A stretch of DNA of 23,915 nucleotides from JAIVGV01 sp035295985 (lineage in GTDB: Bacteria; Acidobacteriota; Blastocatellia; Pyrinomonadales; Pyrinomonadaceae): NCBI GenBank assembly GCA_035295985.1, contig DATHBT010000007.1, forward strand, positions 1-23,915. Direction: 5' to 3'. Positions 14,058 to 21,343 of this stretch are shown here, one piece after another (position 1 is the first letter of the stretch; the number at the start of each line of letters is the position of its first letter). The position numbers and the translations under genes are program-made. Under the pieces are notes generated by a model that saw nothing but the letters and a program-made list of their open reading frames with translations, did not search any database and was not told the origin of the DNA.

Positions 14058-14906
14058 ATGAGACAATACCACGACCTGCTCAGATCGATCTTGGAGCGCG
14101 GCACGCGCCACGAAGACCGCACGGGCGTCGGCACGATCTCGCACTTCGGCTACCAGACGCGCTTCGACCTGCGCGAAGGCTTCCCCGTTGTCACGACCAA
14201 GCGCGTGCCCTTCCGCTGGGTCGCCGAAGAGCTGTTCTGGTTTTTGAGCGGCGACACGAACGAGGCCAACTTGCGCGCGCGCGGCGTGGACATCTGGGCC
14301 GAGTGGGCCGACGAGGAACACACCCGCAGGTTCGGGCGCGAGCCGGGCGACCTCGGCCCCGTTTACGGCTACCTCTGGCGCTCCTTCGGCGGCCACTACC
14401 CGGCGCGAGACGGCGTGGATCAGATCGCGCGTCTCGTCGGCGGGATCGAGACGAACCCGAACTCGCGCCGGCTGATCGTCACGGGCTGGGACCCGCGCGT
14501 CGCGGACGCCGTCGATCTGCCGCCCTGCCACACGCTCTTCCAGTTCAAGGTCGAGTCCGAAAAGACTCTCCACTGCCAGCTCTACCAGCGCTCGGCCGAC
14601 GCCTTCCTGGGCGTGCCCTTCAACATCAGCTCCTACGCGCTGCTCACGCACATGCTCGCGCACGTCTGCGGCCTGCGGCCCGGCGAGTTCATCTACACGC
14701 TCGGCGACTACCACATCTACTCGAACCACCTCGCGCAGGTCGAAGAACTACTTTCGCGCGAGCCGCTGCCGCTCCCCCGCCTCGAAATCGAAGACCCGGA
14801 CGGCCGCCTGCGCGGACTCGACGGCCTGCTCTCGATGCGCTATGAACACCTGCGGCTCGTCGGCTACCGCCCGCACGCGAAGATCGCCGCGCCCGTCGCG
14901 ATCTAG
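14058..14906 (+). CDS. thyA: Thymidylate synthase
   Basis: The 282-residue protein shows the classic ThyA sequence: DRTGVGT (20-26), FPVVTTKR (42-49), WVAEELFWFLSGDTN (54-68), GDLGPVYGYLWR, SRRLIVTGWDP, the nucleophile Cys157 in LPPCHTLFQF, LYQRSADAFLGVPFNI (175-190) and the C-terminal KIAAPVAI. It methylates dUMP to dTMP with methylene-tetrahydrofolate, leaving dihydrofolate. An earlier in-frame ATG at 14019 would add 13 residues; the ATG at 14058 aligns with the usual MxQY start, so it is preferred. folA follows 102 bp downstream on the same strand and regenerates the folate cofactor. Confidence 0.98.
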   Translation: MRQYHDLLRSILERGTRHEDRTGVGTISHFGYQTRFDLREGFPVVTTKRVPFRWVAEELFWFLSGDTNEANLRARGVDIWAEWADEEHTRRFGREPGDLGPVYGYLWRSFGGHYPARDGVDQIARLVGGIETNPNSRRLIVTGWDPRVADAVDLPPCHTLFQFKVESEKTLHCQLYQRSADAFLGVPFNISSYALLTHMLAHVCGLRPGEFIYTLGDYHIYSNHLAQVEELLSREPLPLPRLEIEDPDGRLRGLDGLLSMRYEHLRLVGYRPHAKIAAPVAI

Positions 14907-15008
14907 GCAGGGTTTGAGGTTTAAGGTCTGAAGTTCATATTCTGGAAGCTGCGCTCAAGGCGAAGCCGACGACGTGGAATAGGCAACCTGAAAACTGAAA
15001 CCTTTCTT

Positions 15009-15488
15009 ATGGCTTTGATCGGCATCGTCGCGGTTGATCGGAACAACGCCATCGGCAGGGGCGGCGCGCTGCCGTGGCACTACTCGGCCGACCTGAAATT
15101 CTTCAAGGAGCGCACCGTGGGGAACGTCTGCGTGATGGGCCGGCGCACGTGGGAGTCGCTAAAAAAGCCGCTGCCGAACAGGCTGAATGTGGTGCTGACC
15201 CGCAGGCTCGAACTCGAAAGCCGGCCGGGCGTCATCATCCTGCACGACGCGCGGTCGGTGCTCTCGCTCGCGCCGTACCTTGCGCGCGACGTTTACGTCA
15301 TCGGCGGCGCGGAGGTTTTTGCGGCGTTCCGCCAAGAGATCGACGAGTGGATCGTCACGCGCGTGCCCCTTGCGGTGGAGGGCGCGGACACGTTCATGCC
15401 GGCCGATTTTCTGGACGGCTTCGAGCCGCGCGAGACGCGCGGCCTCGGCGAAGACTTGCAGGTCACGTTTTACTCACGCTCCAAGTAG
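15009..15488 (+). CDS. folA: Dihydrofolate reductase
   Basis: The 159-residue protein has the DHFR landmarks: IGIVAVDRNNAIG (4-16), LPW (21-23), the catalytic Asp28 in ADLKFFK, VMGRRTWES (42-50), PNRLNVVLTR (56-65, with the folate-carboxylate Arg58), YVIGGAEVF (96-104) and ADTFMP (126-131). It reduces dihydrofolate to tetrahydrofolate with NADPH. It lies just after thyA, the enzyme that produces dihydrofolate, a common pairing. No Shine-Dalgarno sequence precedes the ATG. The 102-bp gap from thyA contains an imperfect, loosely palindromic AT-richer stretch (GGTTTGAGGTTT... / ...GAAAACTGAAACC), which may be a decayed repeat. Confidence 0.97.
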   Translation: MALIGIVAVDRNNAIGRGGALPWHYSADLKFFKERTVGNVCVMGRRTWESLKKPLPNRLNVVLTRRLELESRPGVIILHDARSVLSLAPYLARDVYVIGGAEVFAAFRQEIDEWIVTRVPLAVEGADTFMPADFLDGFEPRETRGLGEDLQVTFYSRSK

Positions 15489-15757
15489 CGGCCCGCGCCG
15501 AGCCGCAACATCCCTTACGCCGCTCCTTTCCGCTCTAACAAGCCTCACGTCTCGCCCGACCGGCCCGAAACAGTTTTACTGCGCGCGGGCCGCCAGACGC
15601 CGCACACCAACTGCTACACGGTTTCGTCGGGCCGCGCCCGATATGGTGGAGTGGCCCTCGTGGGGTGATTTGCCGGCCGTTTTCCGCGGGTTTTCGGCGG
15701 CTTTTCGTCCGCCGTGCGGGCCGGACGCGTGGCACCGCAATTGCTCAAGTCCGGATC

Positions 15758-16405
15758 ATGAGCACCGACGCCACCACCGTATTGCCCGTCGCGCAGAAGG
15801 TGGGTCGCGGCCGGAAGGCGCAGGCCGCCAAGCTGGAAGCCCCCGCCCCCGCAAGCGATCACGCACTCGCCCAGCAGGCCGCCGCGGGCGACATGGCGGC
15901 CTTCGAGGAGCTGTACGCGCGCAACAACCGGCGCGTCTATTCGCTCTGCCTGCGCATGACCGGCAACGTCTCAGAGGCGGAAGACCTCGCGCAGGAGGCT
16001 TTCATCCAACTCTTCAGGAAGATCGGCTCCTTCCGCGGCGAGTCGGCGTTTACGACTTGGCTCCACCGCCTCACCGTCAACCAGGTGCTCATGCACTTCC
16101 GTAAGCGGAACGTGAAGCTGGAGCTGACGACGGACGACGGCGAAGTGCCCGTGCAGATCGTCAAGGGCACGGAGAACCCGCGCTTGATGCCCGTCGTGGA
16201 TCGCATCGCGCTGGAGCGCGCCGTCGGAAAGCTCCCGCCAGGCTACCGCACGGTATTCGTCCTCCACGACGTTGAAGGGCACGAGCACGAGGAGATCGCG
16301 AAGATTCTGGGCTGCTCGGTCGGCACGTCCAAATCGCAACTGCACAAGGCGCGGATGAAGCTGCGCACGCTGCTCCGGCAGCAGAAGTTCAACTTCCGTT
16401 ACTGA
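15758..16405 (+). CDS. ECF-type RNA polymerase sigma factor (sigma-70 family)
   Basis: The 215-residue protein has sigma region 2 (about 48-117: DMAAFEELYARNNRRVYSL, then EAEDLAQEAFIQLFRKI and FTTWLHRLTVNQVLMHFRKR) and region 4 (about 150-207: LPPGYRTVFVLHDVEG, then HEEIAKILGCSVGTSKSQL and KARMKLR). Region 3 is absent, as in ECF sigmas. An N-terminal tail of about 35 residues is basic then Ala/Pro-rich. Such proteins redirect RNA polymerase to a stress or envelope regulon. No anti-sigma factor gene follows; the next gene is on the opposite strand beyond a 21-bp hairpin. The ATG at 15758 starts the MSTDATT reading; earlier in-frame starts fall in non-coding-looking DNA. The upstream 269-bp gap (15489-15757) shows no clear promoter. 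Confidence 0.93.
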   Translation: MSTDATTVLPVAQKVGRGRKAQAAKLEAPAPASDHALAQQAAAGDMAAFEELYARNNRRVYSLCLRMTGNVSEAEDLAQEAFIQLFRKIGSFRGESAFTTWLHRLTVNQVLMHFRKRNVKLELTTDDGEVPVQIVKGTENPRLMPVVDRIALERAVGKLPPGYRTVFVLHDVEGHEHEEIAKILGCSVGTSKSQLHKARMKLRTLLRQQKFNFRY

Positions 16406-16424
16406 CACCCGACGACTCGCAAGA

Positions 16425-16470
16425 AGCACTCAGGGCGTCTCACTCATTCGAGTGAGACGCCCTGAGTGCT
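16425..16470. terminator. Perfect 21-bp stem-loop between convergent sigma factor and pirin genes
   Basis: The arms 16425-16445 and 16450-16470 are exact reverse complements with loop ATTC. The hairpin lies 20 bp after the sigma-factor stop and 46 bp beyond the pirin stop, the expected place for a two-way terminator. No T-run follows on the plus strand and only TTCTTG on the minus strand, so efficiency as an intrinsic terminator is uncertain. It could also be a remnant of a palindromic repeat. Confidence 0.72.
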
Positions 16471-16515
16471 GTCTGCTCCCGGCGCAGGACACGCCCGCCC
16501 GTCCGCCTCGTCCGC

Positions 16516-17217
16516 TCAGTTGAGATCAAACAACAGCACTTCCGCCGGCCCGCGGCCGGTGATTGTGAGCCGCCCCTCGTCGCTCACGGCCGCGCCGTCG
16601 CCCTGTTCCAGTTTTTCACGCCCGTTTAGTTCGACTGCGCCGCGCGCCACCTGTAGCCACGCGTGCCGGCCGGGCCGCAGCTCGTGCGAGACCCCGGCAT
16701 TGTCTTCGAGCAGCGCGGCGTAAATCTCCGCGTCCTGGTGGATCGTGACCGAGCCTTCGCGCCCGTCGGGCGAAGCGACGACGCGCAGGCGGTTGCGCTT
16801 CTCATCGTCCTCAAACTTCTTCTCCTCGTAACCCGGCTTGATGCCGTTTTGAGCCGGGAGAATCCAGATTTGGAGGAGGTGGACGCGCTCCGTCTCCGAG
16901 CCGTTGAACTCGCTGTGGCGGACGCCCGTGCCGGCGCTCATCCGCTGCACGTCGCCGGGGCGGATGGTCGAGCCGTTGCCCATGCTGTCGCGGTGCGCGA
17001 GGCCGCCTTCGAGGACGTAGGTGACGATCTCCATGTCGCGGTGGCCGTGCGTGGGGAAGCCCGCGCCGGGCGCGACGAAGTCCTCGTTGATGACGCGCAG
17101 AGTGCGGAAGCCCACGTGCCGCGGGTCGTGGTACTCGCCGAAGGAGAACGTGTGGTAGGTGTCGAGCCAGCCGAAGTCGAAGTGGCCGCGCTCGCCAGAT
17201 TTCCTGACGGTGATCAT
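16516..17217 (-). CDS. Pirin family protein (bicupin)
   Basis: The 233-residue bicupin begins with the pirin pattern RGHFDFGWLDTYHTFSFGEY and has FPTHGHRDMEIVTYVLEG (54-71) and QRMSAGTGVRHSEFN (91-105). The metal-binding residues His57, His59, His101 and Glu103 are all present and occupy the same positions as in characterised pirins and YhhW. Family members include quercetin 2,3-dioxygenases and redox-sensing regulators; the substrate here cannot be named. Its ATG overlaps the homoserine dehydrogenase stop as ATGA, with GGAGG just before it, so it is translationally coupled to that gene. It is followed by the 21-bp hairpin. Confidence 0.92.
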   Translation of the reverse strand: MITVRKSGERGHFDFGWLDTYHTFSFGEYHDPRHVGFRTLRVINEDFVAPGAGFPTHGHRDMEIVTYVLEGGLAHRDSMGNGSTIRPGDVQRMSAGTGVRHSEFNGSETERVHLLQIWILPAQNGIKPGYEEKKFEDDEKRNRLRVVASPDGREGSVTIHQDAEIYAALLEDNAGVSHELRPGRHAWLQVARGAVELNGREKLEQGDGAAVSDEGRLTITGRGPAEVLLFDLN

Positions 17218-18269
17218 TGATCCTCCCTTTCCCTTGCCTGCCCTGCCGCGCCCGCGTCGGCGCGAGCGGCGTTGACGAAATCGGCGAGGAGTCCGTAGGC
17301 CGTGCTCTTCAGGTTCGGGCCGCGCGCCGTGACGTTCAGACCTTCCAGCACGTCGAGCCTGAAGTTGATCGAGAGCGACGAGCCGGTCAGGTTCGCCAGC
17401 GGATCGTCCGGCCCGATCTGTTCGGGCTTAACGCTCGCCTTCACACTCCCGTCCGCGTCCCGCTCCGCGCGGCTTATCAGTCTGAACGGCCGCCCGGCTT
17501 CCCTCGACTGGCGCACGGCCCGCGCATCAAGCTCCCGAATGCCAACGCGCCCGACCTCTTCGAGCTTCACCTGCGCGCCCATCAGGACGTTCGCCAGCGC
17601 GCAGACCTTCACGGCCGCGTCCCAGCCGTCAACGTCGTAGGACGGATCGGTCTCCGTGATGCCCAGCTCCTGCGCGCGCGCGACGCCCTCGCCGAACGTG
17701 CGCCCGCGCTCAAGCTCTTCGAGGATGACGGTCGTGGTCGAGTTGAGCAGCGCCGTAAACGAGAGCAGGCGCGCCGCCGGCAGGCACTCGCGGAAGAGCG
17801 AGAAGACCGGCAGACAGTCCGCCACCGTCGCCTCGAAGAGGAATTGACGTTTTCGCCCGCCCGCCAGTTGCCTCAGCTCACGGAGGCCGTGGACGACCGC
17901 GCCCTTGTTCGCCGTGACGACGTGCGCGCCCGCCTCAAGCCCCGCGCGCGCGTGCTCGACCGCGGGACGGCCCGTCAGCGGTTCGAGCGAAGTCGTCTCG
18001 AACAACACGTCGGCCCGCGAGGCGCTCAGCCACTCGCGCACGTCGCGCGGCGCCGGCTCGACGCGCTGTGCGACCTCGCCCGCGATCAACTCCCCCGCGC
18101 CGTAACCTTCCGGCGAGCAGAGCCACCCGAGCCGCCGGCTGGCGACGCCCGTCACGCGCCACGCGATGCCGAACTCGTCGCGCAACTCGTCCGTCTTCTC
18201 GACGAGCAGGCGCGCGAGCGCGCGGCCGACGTTGCCGAAGCCGAGCAGGCAGAGGTTGTAAGTCTTCAT
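17214..18269 (-). CDS. hom: Homoserine dehydrogenase
   Basis: The 351-residue protein has the NAD(P)-binding loop LLGFGNVGRALA (8-19), VVTANKGAV (117-125), TALLNSTTTVIL (172-183, the NGT-like substrate loop), and ITETDPSYDVDGWDAAVK (204-221) with the conserved acidic residues and Lys221. It would reduce aspartate semialdehyde to homoserine on the way to threonine and methionine. There is no C-terminal ACT domain, so classical threonine feedback through that domain is absent. The segment ATVADCLPV replaces the more usual Gly-rich ATVGGGIPI, a difference worth noting. The ATG at 18269 opens at the first strand of the fold; another ATG lies five codons upstream (18284) and is possible. Further upstream the frame is repeat DNA. 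It forms an operon with the pirin. Confidence 0.87.
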   Translation of the reverse strand: MKTYNLCLLGFGNVGRALARLLVEKTDELRDEFGIAWRVTGVASRRLGWLCSPEGYGAGELIAGEVAQRVEPAPRDVREWLSASRADVLFETTSLEPLTGRPAVEHARAGLEAGAHVVTANKGAVVHGLRELRQLAGGRKRQFLFEATVADCLPVFSLFRECLPAARLLSFTALLNSTTTVILEELERGRTFGEGVARAQELGITETDPSYDVDGWDAAVKVCALANVLMGAQVKLEEVGRVGIRELDARAVRQSREAGRPFRLISRAERDADGSVKASVKPEQIGPDDPLANLTGSSLSINFRLDVLEGLNVTARGPNLKSTAYGLLADFVNAARADAGAAGQAREREDQ

Positions 18270-18304
18270 GTCGCGTTCGGTCATCTCAAGAACGTCGAAC
18301 AAAA

Positions 18305-18400
18305 TTGTAGGGGCAGGGCTTGCCCCCGCCCGCTGCTTCGATACCTTCGACATTGAATCCGGTGAGACTCAGCGGGCGGGGGCAAGCCCTGCCCCTACAA
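18305..18400. repeat. Perfect 31-bp inverted repeat with 34-nt spacer
   Basis: The arms 18305-18335 and 18370-18400 are exact reverse complements, very G+C-rich (GGGGCAGGGCTTGCCCCC core, itself partly self-complementary). Outer ends read TTGTAG / CTACAA. The element lies between the bax1 stop (18433) and the homoserine dehydrogenase start (18269). It translates in one frame as AGASPAPT, which would give a misleading N-terminal extension to the downstream gene. I believe similar GGGGCAGGGCTTGCCCC palindromes recur in many genomes, but I did not test it. Confidence 0.88.
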
Positions 18401-18432
18401 ACATCGTCCGCGTTGATGTGCAGAACCGCTGT

Positions 18433-19656
18433 CTAAGTTTCCCCTTCCGCCGGGGCGTAGGAGCGGACGAGTTTTTCGGCGGCCCACTCGACGGCGGCCG
18501 GGTCGAGCGCGCGCTTGAAGACGACGACGTGCGGGTCTTCGCGCGCGAAAGGGTCGCGGCTGCCGCGCAGCTCCTCCCACGCGGCGAGCAGGAAGTTTCG
18601 CAAACCCGCCGCTTCCAGTTCGCGGAGGCGCGCGGCGAGGTGTTCGGGCGTCCAGAACCCCAACAATTCGAGGTGGACGAGTTGGCCGTCGGGGCGGCGG
18701 AGCGCGAAGTCGGGGATGAAGGCGCTCGCGCCGACGTTGACGACCTCGCGCGAAGGCTCGAGCGTCCATTCGGTGTCGAAGCGGCCCCACGATTCGAGCA
18801 GCTTGTCGCGCAGCCCCGCGTCGTAAGTCCATCCCTCCGGCGCGTGGGTGCGCAGGTTGTGGCGATCCGAGACCAGCTCGAAGAAGGCCGTGTCGTGGCG
18901 CGTCGCAATCTCGGCGCGCATCGTCCAGCCGGCGCAGCCCAGGAGATCGGGCAGGAAGACGGCCATCTGCACGCCGTACTTCTGCGAGCGGTGGAAGAGC
19001 GAGACCGGGCCGTCCAGATCGATCTCGTAACCCGCCTGGGCCGACCCCGTGATCGAGTGGATCAGCCTGTGCGCCTTGATAGCAGTGAAGAGAGCGCGGT
19101 AGCCGTGCGCGCCTTGGGGCCTAGCGGTGATGCGCATTCGCACGGAGCGGTAGAGCAGCGCCTGCGCCTGCGCGAGGTTGTAGCGGTCGATCAACTCGGC
19201 CGCGTCAGGCTCATCGAAAGAGACCAGCTTCTGCCGCGCCGGCAGATCCGCGTACAGCCCGCCGAGTGCGACTTCCGGCGCGCAGCTCAGCTCCCGCGCG
19301 ACTTCTTCGAGGACGCGCGAGCGCGCCTCGCCGCCGCCGTCGAGCGGGTGCGCCTCCCGCGCCTTCGCGAAGACGAGGCGGCGCAGTTCCGCCGGCTCGA
19401 TTGAAGTCTCTGTCGCGAACTCGGAGCGGTCGAGGAGGAGTTTGACGAGGCCGCGCACGACGCGGTAGTTCGTGCCCGCGCCGACGTACTCGTCGAGCGC
19501 CGCGTCGAGCCGGCCGCGCGACTGAGCGACGTGCTCTTTGAAGATGCGGACGAGAGTTTCGGCCTCGCGCAGCCAGCGCGGGTCGGCCGGGTTGAGTTGG
19601 CGCGGCCTGATCTCTTCGCCGCGCCGGTAGCTCAGTGCGAGGTCTGCGGTCAGCAT
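18433..19656 (-). CDS. Bax1-like nuclease (DUF790 family), XPB partner
   Basis: The 407-residue protein matches the DUF790/Bax1 pattern: an N-terminal LTADLALSYRRGEEIRPR, a helical region DYxxGTNYRVVRGLVKLLLDR (56-77), and a C-terminal nuclease-like domain with FIPDFAL (313-319) and HLELLGFWTPEHL (328-340). Asp316 and Glu330 are the likely metal ligands of a PD-(D/E)XK-type site. In archaea Bax1 binds the XPB helicase and cuts DNA at bubble or fork structures, acting as a helicase-nuclease machine in excision repair. It lies 160 bp downstream of an XPB-family helicase gene on the same strand, which supports the same partnership in this bacterium. An earlier ATG 13 codons upstream falls in repeat DNA and was rejected. 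Confidence 0.88.
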   Translation of the reverse strand: MLTADLALSYRRGEEIRPRQLNPADPRWLREAETLVRIFKEHVAQSRGRLDAALDEYVGAGTNYRVVRGLVKLLLDRSEFATETSIEPAELRRLVFAKAREAHPLDGGGEARSRVLEEVARELSCAPEVALGGLYADLPARQKLVSFDEPDAAELIDRYNLAQAQALLYRSVRMRITARPQGAHGYRALFTAIKAHRLIHSITGSAQAGYEIDLDGPVSLFHRSQKYGVQMAVFLPDLLGCAGWTMRAEIATRHDTAFFELVSDRHNLRTHAPEGWTYDAGLRDKLLESWGRFDTEWTLEPSREVVNVGASAFIPDFALRRPDGQLVHLELLGFWTPEHLAARLRELEAAGLRNFLLAAWEELRGSRDPFAREDPHVVVFKRALDPAAVEWAAEKLVRSYAPAEGET

Positions 19657-19675
19657 CGTCGGTTCAGATTGTCGT

Positions 19676-19805
19676 TGAGTGTTTTTGTAGCGCACTCACC
19701 ACGGAGGCACAGAGTTCACAGAGGGGGCACGGAGGGTTGCATGGTTTTCTCTGTGCAGCCTCCGTGCTCTCTGTGTCTCCGTGGTGAGTGCTGAACGCTA
19801 CACTC
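19676..19805. repeat. Long imperfect inverted repeat between XPB and bax1
   Basis: The core arms 19693-19714 and 19769-19790 match at 21 of 22 positions (CACTCACCACGGAG...). Similarity continues outward, with TTGAGTG and TAGCG words on both sides separated by small gaps, and inward with CACGGAGG words. The whole fills the 160-bp gap between helicase and nuclease genes. It would form an extended hairpin in the shared transcript and could reduce or set the level of the nuclease relative to the helicase. A dispersed repeat is the likely origin. Confidence 0.8.
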
Positions 19806-19815
19806 AAGATAGAGA

Positions 19816-21231
19816 TCAAATCAGTCTCGGCGTCTCGCTCACTGCGGGCCGGAACTGCGCGTTGTCGCCGCGGCGGCGGCTGATCTGCTCCTCGGTCGTG
19901 TCGGCCGTGACGACCTCGTAGAGCACCGCCTCCTTGCCCGGCGACTTCCGCAGGATGCGCCCCAATCGCTGGATGTGCTCGCGCGAAGAGCCGGAGCCTG
20001 AGAGCACTACGGCGACCGCCGCTTCGGGGATGTTGACGCCCTCGTTCAGGACCTTGGAGGTTGCGAGCGCCAGCACGTCGCCGCGGTTGAACGCCGCCAG
20101 CCACTCGCGCCGCTCCTTCACGGCCGTCTCGTGCGTAATCGCGGGGACGAGGAACTGCTCCGAGATGCGATAGACCATCTCGTTCTCGGCGGTAAATATG
20201 AGCACGCGCTCGCGCCTGTGCCGCTTCAGCAGTTCCGCGAGCACCCGCAGCTTCGCCTCCGTGCCGAGAGCGATCCGGCGCGACTCGCGGTAGGCCAGCA
20301 TAGCGCGGCGGCCGTCCTCGCTGCGCGCGCTCTGGGCGATGAAATATTGCCAGCCCTGCAAAGTCCCCAGGCGGATCTTCTTCTCCGACAGGAACCGCTG
20401 GAAGACGCCCCGCTCGCGCTCGTAGGATTCGCGTTCGGCGGGCGACAGCTCGACCCGCACGCGCTCGACCGTGTAGTCGGCCAGGTACTCGCCCGCCATC
20501 TCGCGCGCGCCGCGGCGGAAGACTTCGGGGCCGATCAACTGCTCCAAAAGCTCGTCCTCGCCGTCGGCGCGTTCGGGCGTGGCGGAGAGGCCGAGGCGGA
20601 AGGGCGCGAGCGACATCTCGGCGGCGTAGCGGAAGGAGCCGCCGGGCAGGTGGTGGCACTCGTCGAAGATGACGAGGCCGAAACGGTCGCCGAGGCGCTC
20701 CATGAAGCGGAAGGCCGAGGCGTAGGTCGTGACGGTCAGCGCCCCAAGCTCGAAGTAGCCGCCGCCGATGAGGCCGACCTCGGCGCGGAAGCTCGCCAGC
20801 AGCAGGTCGTACCACTGGTTCATCAGGTCAATCGTCGGCACGACGACAACCGCGGAGCGGCCGGCGCGCTCGATTGCCATCTGCGCGACGAGGCTTTTCC
20901 CTGCGCCGGTCGGCAGCACGACCACGCCGCACCGCTCGCTTCGCTCCCACTCGCGGATCGCCTCCTCCTGGTACGGCCGCGGCTCGACGGCGAGCGTGTT
21001 CTTGAAGTCGAAGCGGTCGTATGCGCGCGCCCTGTCTTCGTAAGCCGCGCCGCGCCTGATCAGCTCTTTGACGACGTGACGGTAAGAGTGGGCCGGCGCG
21101 CGCCAGCGCTCCACCCGCTCGTCCCAGCGGAACGACGCGGGCACGGCGTCGGCTTCGCGCCCGCGCCCGACGCCGTCGAGCACGAGCGTCCCGGCGTCGA
21201 ACCTGAGCACGATCTGACTTTCGCCGGCCAT
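19816..21231 (-). CDS. XPB-family superfamily 2 DNA helicase
   Basis: The 471-residue protein has an N-terminal damage-recognition-like region (1-80) followed by RPYQEEAIREW (85-95), Walker A LPTGAGKSL (106-114), motif II FDECHHLPG (189-197), motif III SATPERADG (216-224), a thumb-like coiled region (262-287, PAERESYERERGVF) and motif VI HIQRLGRILRK (419-429). It unwinds or translocates on DNA with ATP. Motif II DECHH with adjoining LPG matches archaeal/bacterial XPB rather than RecG or UvrB. The RED triplet known in XPB reads RAD here (221-223). The ATG at 21231 gives the normal family start; a longer frame to 21507 would run antisense through the divergent CorC-like gene. Its partner nuclease is encoded downstream. 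Confidence 0.92.
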   Translation of the reverse strand: MAGESQIVLRFDAGTLVLDGVGRGREADAVPASFRWDERVERWRAPAHSYRHVVKELIRRGAAYEDRARAYDRFDFKNTLAVEPRPYQEEAIREWERSERCGVVVLPTGAGKSLVAQMAIERAGRSAVVVVPTIDLMNQWYDLLLASFRAEVGLIGGGYFELGALTVTTYASAFRFMERLGDRFGLVIFDECHHLPGGSFRYAAEMSLAPFRLGLSATPERADGEDELLEQLIGPEVFRRGAREMAGEYLADYTVERVRVELSPAERESYERERGVFQRFLSEKKIRLGTLQGWQYFIAQSARSEDGRRAMLAYRESRRIALGTEAKLRVLAELLKRHRRERVLIFTAENEMVYRISEQFLVPAITHETAVKERREWLAAFNRGDVLALATSKVLNEGVNIPEAAVAVVLSGSGSSREHIQRLGRILRKSPGKEAVLYEVVTADTTEEQISRRRGDNAQFRPAVSETPRLI

Positions 21232-21327
21232 CGGCCAAGAGGTTACAACACGGCGGCGGCTAACAACGAACTCGCCCGGCCGTGTCCCGCCGCGGCCGGC
21301 GGGTTCTTCCGGGCGCGGCGGCTGTCG

Positions 21328-21333
21328 TAAAAT
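21328..21333 (+). promoter_or_regulatory. -10-like box close to the CorC-like gene start
   Basis: TAAAAT (five of six to TATAAT) ends 10 nt before the ATG at 21344. A start site 6-8 nt downstream would leave a leader of only 2-5 nt. There is no Shine-Dalgarno sequence and only a weak -35 candidate. Confidence 0.38.
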
Positions 21334-21343
21334 AGTCGCAACC

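Noticed and set aside
18270..18353. N-terminal extension of homoserine dehydrogenase starting at 18353
   Set aside because: The added residues (AGASPAPT and neighbours) translate one arm of the 31-bp inverted repeat; the family fold begins at the ATG at 18269.
17217..18356. Full-length open frame antisense to homoserine dehydrogenase
   Set aside because: High G+C creates long antisense frames; this one is Arg/Ala-rich, has no motif and mirrors a well-supported gene.
20131..21330. 399-residue open frame antisense to the XPB helicase
   Set aside because: Shadow of a strongly supported helicase gene; composition is Arg/Ala/Glu-rich with no domain pattern.
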